Positions 44,461-58,338 of a DNA stretch of 64,000 nucleotides are shown one piece after another. Positions within the stretch are counted from its first letter, which is position 1, and every line of letters starts with the position of its first letter. The position numbers and the translations under genes were made by a program. The notes below the pieces were generated by a model that worked only from the letters and a program-made list of their open reading frames with translations, was not told the DNA's origin and did not search any database. The DNA comes from Trileptium ribeirensis. Its lineage: Eukaryota; Nematoda; Enoplea; Enoplida; Thoracostomopsidae. The stretch spans positions 1 to 64,000 of the forward strand of contig JASANE010005108.1 of assembly GCA_030248225.1 (NCBI GenBank). Direction: 5' to 3'.

Positions 44461-47400
44461 ACGATTTTTATTTACTCGTCCATATTTGGGTGATTTGAAT
44501 CTTTTAGGTTCTAGTGATAATTTTGGAAGCCCATCAGAGGTGCTTTAACGGTAACCCCTATAACTCAGGAGCTGACCGGCGGAAGATCCTACGGTTCTTT
44601 TCATTTGATGAGTTCAAGAAAGAAAACATGGTGTAAAGATTTGTATTTATTTCCTCGTGCTTGCATACAACAGTCGATCAACAACACTTTTTTGGAGTGC
44701 AAAAATCAGCTAGTACTTTGGCAATATCGAATGTAACTTGGTAACGACTAAACTAATTGGTGATAAAATTTTCAAAGTGCAGACTTAGTGACATATATAA
44801 TACTTAAAATGTTGATATATTCCGCGCAATCTTTTTGTGGCACAATATTTATATCGAAACCAGCTATTTTGAGTCAAATTTGGGAAGATATTGTTGCTGT
44901 CATACTATAACTACGAGCTTACTAGAGCGAGTTGATTCAAATTTCCACAGGTTATAGTTCCGATAGTGGACTTAGTGTGAAATTGACAAATCTAGCAATA
45001 GCTTGCTGTATTTTAAGAACACGACTAGCGTTCTATTAAGGCTTAGTATACTATTTTTTGATCAATGTTAAATAGAGGCCAAAGCTGCTTGCTGAAAAAA
45101 AACAAACTTCAACGAAATTGGTTGCTGTCCAAAACTGTCGTAATTATATAACTTGGATTTTATATTAAGATTTGACTCCAGCGTATACGAACAAGTACCA
45201 TGTGACCATGTGAATAAGACATAATGTTCCTACTGTAACAGGACCGTTGCGGTCTGTTACATGCGCTCTTCCAAACCTTTTGACCTAAAATATTATGGGC
45301 GAAATTGAATCTTAGCAAATTGATGGCTGTTGGATAGACGGGATTAAAGTATCTGAGAATACATTAGGTAGCGATGAGGCGCAGATGGTGCTATAAACGT
45401 GAAATTGGAATATTAAGATTATAACTTAACAGACGAGTCAAAGTGTACTTTCATTGTTGCCCAGGCTAATGTATCGCGATATATCTCGATATATATCCAG
45501 TGTATTTTTCGATTTGTTTTTAGTAGCGTCGAGTTGTGACAGGACATCTAGACGAATTTCATTGATCGAATTAGATTGTTTGGGACGATTTTGAAGATTG
45601 GCGCTACCACTACTACATTGAAATATTTCTGTTATTCAGTTCCTTTACTTTTGCCCCGATAAGATTTAGTTGGATTTGAACAAATAAAAAATTTTGTTGA
45701 AAGCTTCAACCTTGCTCTACATTCGCAGGTGCGAGGCATATATTTGCCTGGGCGCATGCTTGGTCTTTGTCTGGGTTTGAGTTCAAACCGTCTAAAGTTT
45801 ACTATAATAAGGCAGCTTTAAAATTTTGATTGATTCCAGAATTAAAAATCTTGAAATTGATAAAGATTCAACCTTCACCTCTAATTGAACGGCAATAAAA
45901 ATTGTGCAGAACAATACGGACAAAATTTTCTACGTAGGAAGTACTGCCTCTAATAATCGAATCAGTGCGACTTCGGCAGTGCGAAGTTCAGTCGACTCTA
46001 CTGACCGGCTCCGACGCGTTTAGGTTATTGTTGATCATGCGTTTTCGTATGGATCGTTGAAGCTGGAGCGATGGTATTTCGCGAGAACGTCTCGAGTGTC
46101 GGGAAAAAATTCAGCTACTGCTGCCCGTGGACTCTAACTCAGTCAGTATAGGTGCGGACGTTTAAGCAGCCGTGTTTATTTTCTCCGTGGGTTAGTTAGG
46201 CAGGCGGTAACTCGTATATACGTGGGTACAGTGACGTATAAAATTTTACCCTCGAATGTAGCTAGTTGCCAATGCCCCTTGAGTTGACTATCCGTCCGCC
46301 TTCGGGTAGACCCGCCCCGTCCCCTATTTGCTACGCAAATTGTTGTCTGGAATTATTCTAACTGGTCGAGTTTCGGTTCAAATGACTACGAAAATTTCAC
46401 CGAATTATTGCTGATTCCTGTGGTTTTAGATAGGTTCTAAAATAAAACTACTTAGACGTAATGGGTCCACGTTTTGCATGAATTGCTGAGCTTGGTTAAG
46501 CCCGGAAAATTTTTCTGAGATGACCACGGTTACAAATTTTGGCTAAAGCAGAGATGATTAAAATAGGATTTGGCTTCAGGGTTTGTTATTTCTGTCACGG
46601 TTTTAAAATTTGTAGTTTAGCAGGATGATCGACACTCATGCTTCATTTGAGGCCGAACGGATTTGAGACGACGTATGAAAGACGTGTGCTCTCACGAGCC
46701 CCTCTGAGTTCTCGTGCTGGGTGGAAATTTGTTATTCTCATTTTAAGTTAAGAAAATTTTAAAAAAGGGGGCGCTCTCTAGTAAAGGATAAACCTCTGAC
46801 CTGGGTTAATATTGCAAAAAAACTTCTAGAATTGGGATAACTTGAATTTATGGAATATCGTTCAAGGAAGAGTGTGCTTTTCCTTTCTTAGTAGTTCTCT
46901 CGCGATTTGCTTAGCTTTCTTGTGTTGTTCTCGGCTTGTGCTTTCGTATAATATATGTATATGTAATAAGAAATATGCACATCGGTAAACTAAGACTGTT
47001 CATGCTTCTGTTTAAAATGATTGCACCGAATTATAAATGAAGACTTGAAGCCAACACCTCTGAAGCAAAACCCAGGGAACATTTGGAACAAAATCCAATC
47101 AAATTGATGACACCGACTTGTCACCGCGCCTTCCAAAGCTTAAAACTTAAAAACAAATCATGTTACATGGGACCCATGGTATGGCGACCTAGCTTATAAA
47201 AATGAAACCCGGATCAGTAGAAACGTGCGTTTGTAAGATAGTCATGAGCCAGGAGTGTAACATGAACCGGCAGAGCGGTGCGCGTTCGTTGCGATCCTTT
47301 GTCGACTTTGCATCCAAATTTTCTAGGATAATCCCAGTTTAAAATACTAAGCGTTCTGGTTCCAAACGTTATATGATAATTAAAGCGCAAAATTGTTAGA

Positions 47401-48609
47401 AGCACTGCATCCTAAATTTATAGGATAATTAAGGCAAATTCGCTAGGCGTTCGAGATCCAAATTGGGTGTCGGCTTAGGCATTGCTAGCAAATAAGTATA
47501 AGCTGGGACCGCGCTCTAGCGTCGAGAAATCAGTCGCCTGTTTGCTGAACCGCCGACCACTAAAAAATAAAATTTGTCACCACTTATCGCCATATTCATG
47601 AACAGGAGAACATTAAGTTTAGCTAGGTGTAGTACACGTCAGGTCATAGAGCGACGCTTAAGCAGCAAGATTTAGTCTCTTTTCGGAGTACATGATATTA
47701 CTCACTAGGGGTTAGTTGTAGTCAAAATTTTAGCCTACGCGGCCGAAATACTTGAAGTAATGGCAACACACACCGCCCAGCATGCGCCCACACCGTTTGA
47801 AAATTACAAACGATATGATAAAAGCCTGGCCTCAGATCGAGCATTAGCAAAACCTCCGTAGTTTTTTATGGCGACTTCGTCGCTGACTTTTCATAGTTTC
47901 TTTATTTTTCAGCCTGTGCCCCACATATAAGTCCAGTATGTGCCCCCAGAGCCTAGCAGAGAGTAAGGCCGTAGCACAGTTACAAAAGCTATTCAGATCC
48001 TTAGGGATAACCAAATTGGTTAAGGTACCGGTCGCTTAAAATGACACAAATCGCCCTCACCGAAATGTTGCAGTTAAAAATTTGGCTCGGTCGACGCATA
48101 TCGCGCCTCCAACGTTTATAGTTCGGCGCAATATCTACGACCAAATTTATTTTGATTGTTGCATAAGGCCGATTCGCAACTTTCAACAAATTGAAAGTCA
48201 CCCCTAAAGTAATACCAAATTTGAAATTAGGAAAGGCTGGACTCAACTTGGCTAAAGGTAAGACAGCCTTAGGGTTTCACAAGTCCCTCCGCTATACCTT
48301 AACTTACAACATGTTTACCTTGTCATAGATAGCCGTCTGCAGACCCCATAGTTCGGCGGGGACAGCATCTTTTGTTTACTTCAATAGTGGTAGCGCTGCA
48401 CGCTATGTTGAGCGAATTTCGAAGAACACCAGGGCACATTTCTCGACCCATAGCTGAACGAAACATCACTAAAATAGAGGGAGAAGGAATGATTGTCTCT
48501 TTGGTCTGTTATGCTGCAAGGACATGGTCGCTGTGGTTCTTTTCTTGAATGTTGTCCAAATTAAACGCCCTAATGTGTTATCCTGTTTCAATCCTGTTCG
48601 CTCATAATA
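44461..48609. other. Long stretch without a recognised gene
   Basis: Mixed A+T-rich DNA with moderately GC-richer segments (about 45950-46330). Phrases at 46150-46260 (TTTAAGCAGCC...TAGTTAGGCA...AAAATTTTACC) and 47650-47745 (CTTAAGCAGCA...GGTTAGTTG...AAAATTTTAGCC) look distantly related and may be remnants of one element. No domain-bearing frame was found on either strand. Confidence 0.4.
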
Positions 48610-49059
48610 TTGCCCGGGATGCCTCACCCTTACCACCTATTTCTTGTATTTTTCTTGCGTTCGAATAAGCTCTTGAAAATTCACAAGCGTAATGTGTTGT
48701 TAATTCCGGCAGCGATATATGTTCCAAATGTTTCTTTTTTGACAATTGAGGCCAGTGTACCCTACGCGCTGTATCCTGTCGATAAAAGATCCCAAGCCAC
48801 AACGTGCATAGGTTGGTGGCCTTGTGAATGCATCAAAGTAACAGAACCAATGCGTGGGGAATCCACGAAATCAGTAACCAAAAATCGCTCCCGAAAAGGT
48901 CATACACTAATCACGATTAAAGTTGTTAGGCAAATACACCGCATAGAACAAATTATCACGGCTAATAAATCGTCGATTTTAGCGTCCGTTAAACTTCTAG
49001 ATGATGTTGGCACCCATTGGCTACAACTAAGTAGTAGGGTCAGAATCATAACCGATTGA
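48610..49059 (+). CDS. Unrecognised open frame of 149 residues
   Basis: The longest otherwise unexplained + frame in this part (MPGMPHPYHLFLVFFLRSNK start, THWLQLSSRVRIITD end). It has a hydrophobic start and a basic middle but no motif that I can name. The opposite strand is also fairly open: about 48920-48660 on the - strand contains RFLVTDFVDSPRIGSVTLMH and a following stretch that looks at least as protein-like, broken by stops. The coding strand, if any, is undecided; it may be a transposon relic. Confidence 0.15.
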   Translation: MPGMPHPYHLFLVFFLRSNKLLKIHKRNVLLIPAAIYVPNVSFLTIEASVPYALYPVDKRSQATTCIGWWPCECIKVTEPMRGESTKSVTKNRSRKGHTLITIKVVRQIHRIEQIITANKSSILASVKLLDDVGTHWLQLSSRVRIITD

Positions 49060-50120
49060 GAATGAGTCAAAATTTGTACAAAAGTTGAAACACATGCATA
49101 AATCTGCTCTTTCATCAAACAATTTCTAACTGACATCATGATAGGAAACATTGGTTGAGTATTACGGCTAGCGAGCAGTTGTCAGTGCCAACATCCTGGG
49201 GGACCTCAATAATCAGATTAATTACTAGACACGTGCGCAATCATTTGGGCGGAGTCCTCACAAACCTTGTAAAATGCCCCTGCAACTTGCTAAGCTCTAT
49301 AGATTCTGGGATCTAACTAAGAAATGTTTTTTTCATTTGCAGCATTGCAGTCCGTTGTTGATGCTATGATAGCTGCGGTCGTACGGACATGTTGTTATTA
49401 GATTGCGCGATTTATCGGATATCATGCTACAATATATAGTAAGCAGGAACAGATGTCGTAAACTGATTTTCGCTCACCAATGGGTACTTGCCCTCCCAAT
49501 TCGCTCAATTTGTTGGTTATTATGCTTCGACGATGGTACTAAATAATAATGAAATCTTGGCATTTATAATTTATAATCAATTTCAATGTGATGTTCTGTA
49601 CAATTTAAAGAATAATTTCCTATTTTAATTAATTCTGATTAAGCCATTGAGCATCTTAGTTACATTTAGGCCCATGCCATGACGAAAAGGGTTTACGGGA
49701 ACAGCAATAGCAACGGAGAAAAGCCAGCTTTATTTAGCACTGTGCCGACTGAGTATCTAAAATAAGATTCATGAAATGTCAACCCACATTAATTTTAAAT
49801 AATGTTATTTTACTTAACTCCTCTAAATATAAAATTTTAAGCTTGATTTGTTCACTAACGGTAATCCTACTTTGATTATTATTAGTTAGTGTTGTGAAGA
49901 ATTGACGAACCTAAAATGCCAATCAGGTATCTGTTAATCTCCAGTAACCTGCAGCTGAAAATAATACACCTTTTTCACTTCTGCGGATTATTTAGTATCA
50001 CGAGATTTAGTCACCATATAGTGTTCTAAATTATTGCTTCCAAATTCTTTGAAGAAGCTGTTATTATATTATAATTTGATAGCAAATATCAGATCATGTG
50101 CCGCAGTTGCGTCAGAAAAT
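49060..50120. other. No gene recognised
   Basis: A+T-rich sequence up to the 230-bp tandem array, with no repeat or frame that I can interpret. Confidence 0.4.
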
Positions 50121-50800
50121 CAAATATGTTTTGTTTTTAACCTTTGTTTTAATTGGATGAATCTGCAGGGAAAAATATACACATAGCAAGGGTTTACGCT
50201 AGCAAAGTTGTTTTTGAAGGAGTAGGACAGAAAAATAACGACGCTAATGTTTGGCGTAGTAAAAGTTACAATACAGAATTTAACTTTCAAGTAACAATGT
50301 AGTTGTACACATAGAAGTCTTGTGGTTGAATTTATTTATATATATTTATACCAAATATCTTTTGTTTTCAACTTTGTTTTAATTGGGTGAATCTGCCGGG
50401 AAAAATATACACATATCAAGGGTTTCCGCCAGCAAAGTTGTTTTTGAAGGAGTAGGACAGAAAAATAACGACGCTAATGTTTGACGTAGTAAAAGTTACA
50501 ATACAGAATTTAACTTTCAAGTAACAATGTAGTTGTACACATAGAAGTCTTGTGGTTGAATTTATTTATATATATTTATACCAAATATCTTTTGTTTTCA
50601 ACTTTGTTTTAATTGGGTGAATCTGCCGGGAAAAATATACACATATCAAGGGTTTACGCTAGCAAAGTTGTTTTTGAAGGAGTAGGACAGAAAAATAACG
50701 ACGCTAATATTTGACGTAGTAAAAGTTACAATACAGAATTTAATTTTCAAGTAACAATGTAGTTGTACACACAGAAATCTTGAAATGTTGAATATATTTA
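50121..50800. repeat. Tandem repeat, 230 bp x 3
   Basis: Three units, aligned at AATTGGxTGAATCTGC at 50151, 50381 and 50611, exactly 230 bp apart and about 97 percent alike. They contain GGGTTTACGCTAGCAAAGTT and GAAGGAGTAGGACAGAAAAA. The third decays after about 50780 (GAAATCTTGAAATGTTG). Non-coding. Equal spacing and high identity indicate a young expansion. Confidence 0.95.
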
Positions 50801-51519
50801 TAACAATTTATTGTGGGACAAAATATCCTCACAATGTTTTCACTGCAGTGACATGTGTTTTCAAAATACAATTTGGACATAGTGTTTTGTCTAATTCTCG
50901 CTTCTGAACACTTCCTACAAATCATTTTGAACAAACACTAATTATTCTAAAGGTTTATAATTCTAAAGTTAGAATTATTCTAACTGTAAACACTGGAACA
51001 ATATTATTGAATTTTTGTCCTGGAAGTAACAATTTTAGAATTTGTGGAATTCTACAAGTGGCTCAATATTAATAAGATTGTATGGTATAAAAATCCGATT
51101 AATAAATAGCTTCCATTTTTTGACTCTATCGAATTCATTTATTTTACTGCGTAAAATTTCTACGGCCTAGTATAGCAGTAATATCCACAAACTTGAACAT
51201 AATAATTTTCGGGGGTGATGCAGTTGGTTTCTGCACGACACACTATTATACAAAGTTGCATTTAGCGAATTGCGTTATAGCAGTGTGTGTGGAGTCCTTG
51301 ATCTGTAATTTAAAATCTTCAAAACCCGAATTTCCGCTAAATGGATTAGCAGCAAGTCCCGATGCCCGCTAGTTTTCTACCTTAGTTCAAAATTGCAAGA
51401 TTAGATTATGCGAGTGCTCAGAACTAAAGGAATCGTCCTACATTAGCTAAAGTGCTTAAAGCAGTCCGACCGTTGAATTTACAGTATAGGTGTCCAAAGT
51501 TTGTCGGTTCAGGGGCCAT
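50801..51519. other. No gene recognised
   Basis: A+T-rich DNA. Around 50938-50990 the phrase TAATTATTCTAAAGG/GTTAGAATTATTCTAAC includes a short perfect inverted repeat. Confidence 0.4.
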
Positions 51520-51825
51520 GTGGTTCTAACGGTGGGAGGCCCGATGAGTGGGTGTAAGTCACAGGTAAATTTTTGAAACTTTTACAATTTCTTATGCTCT
51601 CTAATTTTTCTAGAATTTTCCCAAGTTTTGGCTTATTTTATATAGTTTTTGCGAAAAAAAATCCCAAATTTTTGCCAATTTGTAGCAACTCTTCTCAAAT
51701 TTTCCCCCATTACTGTCAATTATCGCCAAATTTTTCTGAGAGAAAGTGGGGAGGGGCGAGTACGTAAGTGACCCTTAGGTGAATCAGACTCCCACGGGTA
51801 ACCCCTTCGCCCGCCTACGGATAAC
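51520..51825 (+). repeat. Family B repeat, copy 3
   Basis: Same architecture as 32045-32345: TTTTTGAAACTTTTACAATT, a run of TTTTCCCAAG/TTTTTGCCAATTTG words, then a GC-rich rear ending GAATCAGACTCCCACGGG...CCCTTCGCCCGCC. The T-rich half resembles 13480-13550 too. Confidence 0.6.
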
Positions 51826-54279
51826 TATGTGTTGCTTGTTGGCCGTACTTATTACTTGTTGATCTACCGAGGCCTGACTCATAGAAAAGCTAAAGAATCT
51901 ATGATACGGTCGATCCATTTGCGTAACGGTATTTAAGTGGCGAGAGGCAATTTTGACGAGCTTGTGCGGGTGAAAACGTTGAAGTTATTAGCAGAATCGA
52001 TTGCTATTCTACACAATTCTCTGACATTTACAGCGCTACCGCCGAATATTTCAGTCACAAGTAGCTCTTTCATCCTTCGGTTACAAATTTAGGATATAAA
52101 AGGTTACAAATTTAAGGCACTAAAAATAAGAAAACCTTGCCTACAGATCCACACAGTATGTATAATAGAGAGCATATTCCGCATAAATGCAATAGTAAAA
52201 ACAAAAACACCGCGCTGTGCAACCTTTGGAAAATTCGGTCATTGCCGTGCCTATTTCCTGCAATAGGACCAAACATTTTACATAAACTCCGTTCCAATTC
52301 TATTCAGCCGATTGCATTGTCGATCCATCACTTATTTTGAGATATTTTTAGCCCGAGGTACATCAAACATTTAAGCTAAACAGCGTTGTGCTTGAGATTT
52401 GTACATCACCGCGCATTTTGTGCGAAGCACTTATGCAAATTTTTACTAACGCCTGTTCTTCTGTTACACTTTTTTCAAACACAGAAAGATTTAAGCAAAT
52501 ATTGGAAAGTCATATACGTATGTCAACTCGTACAGAACGAACACAAAGAACCACATGCTACATTCATATAATGCCTTTAGCTTTACTGCTGAAACATTAG
52601 TTCGTTTTGATTAAAAATCATTGTTCAAAAGAAAAAAACTGTTTAATGCATAAATACATGTGGTTTCATAGTTAAATTAAAATATCCAGCATACGCTCCA
52701 AATTGCTTGCAGCTAGAACTGGTAACTCGTAAAGCGAGGAGAAACGAAGCTAGTGTGAGTACTCTGCCCTTAATCATGATTTTGTCGTTCCAAATTCACG
52801 TCCCTGAGCCCACTTCAAATCCCATGATAGAAAATATACCACAGCAATACTTCAGTTATGCTACTATGGACATCTTAGTCGTATATTAAAAGCAAATAAC
52901 TCTTCATTTCGTCTTTCAATTACCAAAAAGGAAAAACCTGAAATTTATAAATGACTAATTTTATTAAAAAATAATAGTTTAAAGTGACTTTTACGTAGTA
53001 ATCGCATAATCTACTGTTTAGGAATGTTTGTTTCGCATGTACGTTTATATTACCGATATATAACCAATATATTTTTTCGGTATAGCAGTAACGAGATACA
53101 CGAGGAAGGGATATCAAAAGCAGCCGACGGAAAAGTTTGGTCAGGGTGTTGTTCGATCAAACAGCTGGGATGGGTGGGTTGTGATCATGAAAACCCATAC
53201 CTCTCCGTTGGGAGTAACACTCTGTCCATCCCTACATTTTATAAACGATATCGTTCTAGATAAATTTTATATAATTTCAACCTTTGGAGCAGAAATTTAT
53301 AAAGGATGCATTTGGTAGTAAAATGAAAAATAGTTGATTAAAATTTAGAAACCAAACACTTGAGCCAGAATTTTGAAGAAATTTGGCATAAAAATTTATG
53401 TTTCCATATGAACCATTTCAAAGGATTCGCCTGGTTCAAAATTGTTCGAAATGATTAATACCATGGTATAAATAGCGGCTATAGGTTTCAAAAATATTAA
53501 TAGTTCAGTAAAAAACCGCGAACTCGTATATACACCTGAGTTAGAGATAATATAGATTTTCGATCGGATATTTTACACAAGGCCAACGTATTGTAGTAGC
53601 TTCAGCGCCACCATTGGTGTACATTTCAATTTCGCCATTCTACGGAGGGATCCACTATACTACAGTTACTTACGAGAGACATTACCTAAGGTGGAATTTT
53701 CGAATTTGTACAACAAATAACAACAATTTCTAAAAGTGCATTTCGAAGATTTATTTTGCTTGTCTCTTCAGTCCTCAAAGGAAATTTTCAGAAGTGTATA
53801 GATTTCATTACATATACGTTTTTTTAGAAATCAGTTGAAGTTGAAATTTTCGAATTTTAATGTCATTAAAACAATCATAAAATGAATGACTTAGAGGATG
53901 TTACCGGCTACATGCAACGTATGTTTAACCGTCCAAGAGCCATAAAATTGTCTTTATGGCTTAAAATTTTGCTCAAAATTTAATAAACAGAACCAGTTGT
54001 GTATAACAAAACCATAGAAATTATAAAGCTTAAAACTTATTTGTTGTAGGACGTCTAGTAATATTGTCCTATGCACTGATAATCACGAATCAAGCTTTAC
54101 CCTGAAAGTCCTGAATGCTTACATACACACTAGAGTGTTAAACAGTAACTCTGGAGGTGGAAACACCAACATTCTTTAGCATTACGATGCTGTTGTTTCC
54201 AACGATTTCATTTACCTAGGAAAAATAGAAGCAAAATTAGACTAGTTACCACCTCAGTTATTCGTTATAGCCCATACAA
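51826..54279. other. No gene recognised
   Basis: Several short frames (for example 52386-52600 in two registers, 53024-53263) have no domain. Nothing repeat-like was noticed except simple A+T-rich tracts. Confidence 0.4.
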
Positions 54280-54500
54280 GCCGAAATAGGGTTCAGAGGG
54301 CTATCCCACTGCACCTCTCGCCCAACGCCCTGTCCCATACCCTTGAGGTTACCCTGTAAACCCCTAGTGCTCCGCACCCGGCCAACCCGCGATAAAAGCT
54401 TTCTCAGCACCCGACGAAGACCTCTCACCGATGGCCTCTACCCTTGAAACGACCCCCGTTGACCCCGACTACCCTCTGCGCCCTCAGAGTGTAAGCCTGT
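54280..54500 (+). repeat. GC-rich repeat family C, copy 2
   Basis: GCCGAAATAGGGTTCAGAGG at the start, GCTTTCTCAGCACCCGACGA in the middle and CCCCGACTACCCTC near the end, in the same order as 33700-33945. Strongly diverged, so an old family. Confidence 0.6.
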
Positions 54501-55659
54501 ATGATTAAAGTCAATAAAACTGGGTTAAGAAAAATATTTATTATTAACAATATCAGTTCCGTATCTGTGAGGAGTAGTGGAATCGATAATTAAGACAACC
54601 CCTTGGCACCGAAACAATTTACGAAATATAAACTGTGATTAATTATTTTGATATGATTATATTTGTATACTAAATTTAAAGTTTGTTTTTCATATTGTAA
54701 AATCAAACTTTCAAATAGTCTGCGGATAATTCGAGCATATGTTAACTATATGTTATAAAAGCATATGTTCACGAACTGAAAGGTTGCTGGCATGGAATAT
54801 ATCCAAGGTCTCAACTGAACGTCCCGTTATAAAAGTACGATCCAGCTCGACTATTTGTGAACAAATGATTATAATAGCTAGGCTATTTTAAATTTAAATT
54901 TTGATAGCCCAACTGAACGTTGTGTGTCGTTTGCCTAGTCCATTTGAACGCGTGACATAAATAGAACCGCGCCCACGAATCATATCGTAAATTGCATTAA
55001 ATAACATACATCATAAAATGTTTAATCTTTATTAAAAACTAACAAAATATATAAATGACATAGCTACCGTTTATAAAATTAACATTCTTTGCAATAAGTT
55101 TTGATGCCCCCTCTCATAATTACGAAACAGGCAGTGTTATGTAGTTAAATTTTGTGTGTGTTAGGCTACCCATATAAAATTATAACATTTTGCATACTTT
55201 GGCGCTTGTTTGGCACCTAGCTAAACTGAAAGTTTGCTTTTAGAGAAAGATGGTATTATTGCTCAAGCAATGCTATCGCTTTTCTAGAGGAAACTAGGAG
55301 GCTAAGCAACCAACTGTAGTCTATAGTCAGCCGATATTTTAAACATGTTACAAACTTGTTGAGACTAGAAGCGGTAGTTAATGCGGCAGATATGCTTTAA
55401 AAATTAACTCTTTGTATGACCATGTTGCTGGTATTTTAATGGCGTTCTTCAGAATTATTTTACTATCAGAATGTAAGAAATTAATTTGTGCGTAAAATGG
55501 AAAAATATTACTTTTAGCGAACATAGGTTTCCAGCCTCAAGACGTGTTCGTGTATAATGCACGTTGACTTATACTCATTTAGTTTTGTAGTGATCACACA
55601 AATAATAATTACTGCTAGCGAAAAGTCAATTCGCTAGTTATAACATCACCACAACCATC
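54501..55659. other. No gene recognised
   Basis: A+T-rich sequence with no interpretable frame or repeat. Confidence 0.4.
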
Positions 55660-55805
55660 CAACCGTTTCAAGCGGGTCCATGTTATAGTGGTTTGCGCGT
55701 CTGCTGCGCATGCGGAAGGCCCGGTGTTAGATTCCCGGTGGACCCATTGTTTAGCTTGAGCGGCATTTAACAAAAATAGCTAACATATTTTTCTGCTGTA
55801 TCTCC
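55660..55805 (+). mobile_element. tRNA-derived SINE, dispersed copy
   Basis: A tRNA-like head at 55674-55746 followed by the tail TTTAGCTTGAGCGGCATTTA-ACAAAAATAGCTAACA, which matches TTTGGCTTGAGCTTCATTTA-ACAAAAATAACTAACA at about 30655-30690. This copy lacks the leader seen at 30286 and 30528. Confidence 0.7.
55674..55746 (+). pseudogene. tRNA-like sequence (SINE head)
   Basis: 73 bases with a perfect 7-bp acceptor (GGGTCCA/TGGACCC), a complete anticodon stem (TCTGC/GCGGA) and an A-box-like TATAGTGG. The loop TGCGCAT lacks the universal T33 and the T arm is disrupted (GTGTTAGATT instead of a TTCRA loop). I take it as a SINE head or dead tRNA. Confidence 0.6.
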
Positions 55806-58338
55806 TGTTGATAATATCTGTTTAAGCACTTTTAGTCGACCTTGATGTCTTATGAGTTGTCGAATTGGGCTGCAGCTTTATTTAGTCCACTAATTGTTCC
55901 AAGTAAAACGTGGAGGAAGAAAGTTCAGCAATTTTAAAACTACATTTAATTATGACATAGCTAGGATATGACTTCATCCCGGTTTTTATATGAAACAGTA
56001 TACTGCGAAAATGAAATTAAACTAGTGTTGGTTATAAAAATATTACAATAATTCGACCAAGTAAAATTAAAGCAAGACGACTAATCCAACGGCCTAGCTG
56101 TAATATCTAGTGCGGGAGGCAAATAGATAATACAAACCTGATGTGGTAAAACTTTATAACAACAACAACCACAGCTCAGAAAAGCATTACTAGCTAGTAA
56201 GAGCTAGAAATTTGGTTGAAAAATAGTGTGATTTTATGATCTGCTTTTTACAACTCGTGATACTAAACTGTATATATTTGGTTCAACTTTTGACGTCGTA
56301 GAAATTTGCTTCCAAACTTTATCATCTGCTTCTTACAACTCATGACAAATAGCTGTACTTGGTTCGACTTTTGCTGTATTTGGTTCAACTTTTCACTATG
56401 GATACTATGTATCTTAACACCATATTAGCTAGAAATAAAGTGCAACAAAGCCTAGTTTCAGATAAGGTCCTTGTACTTTTATTTGGCTGCCGTATTCAAT
56501 GTTGACGTGTAAATATGACGACCGTATATATATATGTTGTTTACGTGATCCATGTCCAAACATTTCCTGCGAAATTGTAAATGGCGAAAACATTTGACGG
56601 CTAAAAATCAGACAAAATGATGCAGTTGTCATCTTTATATCTTCGCAATAAGTAACACAATTTGATTTGAGGTTCAAAAATAAATGCACAACATCTATTG
56701 AACATCTATTGCTAGGTTTTTAGTCGGACAACCAATTAGTTTTTACGGTTTGAACTGGTTTTAGCCGGCGGAGCATGTAGTACATTTATTCTTAGTTATA
56801 CTTCAAAATCTCATTTTATAATTACCAAGGAAGGATTTGCAATAAAGAGCGTAAAACAACGATAACGTGTTTCTTGTATAACGACTGTATTTTATAGGAG
56901 TTATTACATTATCGATAAGTTATAGTAAACAATACGATATAAATTTTCGGCATAAAACGGTATATCGTGCAGCGATCACCATTATATATCGTGCAATAGC
57001 TAGTAAATTTTACACAAAATGTTACTAGAGTTATATTTTTAAAAAACTATACCCAATTTTGGAAGGCCGATATACGACGGTTCTAGAACTTCTTTTGCAA
57101 CTTATCATACCCATCAGTAAAATATTGAAACAAGGACACTCCCAATCCACATCAGCAAGATATAACACGAAAGATGAAAGTGCAACTCTTTTCCCTAGTT
57201 GGGCATCTGAGTTCAGCGCATGTTGCCAAACGTTACCTATTTCAGAACCGACCGAACAAATTGGGATCACTAACAACCTTAGCTGGTAATCTAATGTTAG
57301 CGCAGCTTAGCTATTTCAAAATATACTAGACTCATTTAAGCCAATAACGCCATTTTCGGTTGTACAAGTTATCCCAGAAACAACCAACCGCTAGATAGCA
57401 CTGAAATGACATTAAGCTCTGAATAATTCTCAGATATGAGACGGTCGGTCATGTTAGGTTACGCATGTCATCAAATGTTACTTATTTTACAATTGGCTAA
57501 ACTAGTCGAAGTCAATAAGCCGCCCTTTCAGATGTACGAGTCATCGTATCCTAGCTGTCGCTAGAAGCACTTCAACAAATTGTAAGTTCTAACCAATAAC
57601 GTAAATGTACACGTTATTGGTGCTGTAAGTAATAACGTGAGCGTACGAATACCGAGTGATTTGTTTGATCAGATACGGGTTTTATTGCTGTTTAATGTTA
57701 CAGCTTTCTATTTTTAATAAGACTCATAATAACAGTTTTATATATGGCTTTATGCGATTTAATTTTCATGATTATTTGAGATGCAGTGTGATGATAAAAA
57801 CTGTTATCATTATTTGCTACGGCAGTTCTATACTCAAACAATGCTTCGTTCTCGACATTTAAAAACAACGTAAGAGAAAGTTATCGTAGCTGTGAAAAAA
57901 TTGCACATTTCAAACATTTTGTATGTCTTCCAACATATTATATATTAGTGCGGTCGTTACATATATACATACAGATCCGCAATTTCGCTTTTAATATTGC
58001 GTAACGTGATTAAAAAATACTGAAATTGGGAAAACATCAACCGAAACAGTGAAGAAGCTGGCTCTTACTCTACAAATTTCATTTACACTAATTTTAGGGA
58101 AAATATCATTTAAAATGGTCTGTAAGAAATTTTTGGAACAATAAAAAATTGTTCTAGCTGCAAAACTATATATCTCATAAAAAATTGCACAAAAACGAAA
58201 TACGTAATAGAATTAAAATAATATTCGAGTTGAATGTTTTCGAAATTTGAATATATACTGTAAAATTTAAATAAGATTAAATAAATTCTAAATTTTGAAA
58301 TTGTAAACTAGTATGTTACAACTTAGTGAACTGAGTTT
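55806..58338. other. No gene recognised
   Basis: A+T-rich. A perfect 10-bp inverted pair (CCAATAACGT/ACGTTATTGG, 8-bp loop) lies at about 57592-57619. Frames at 57031-57289 on both strands are unrecognised. Confidence 0.4.
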
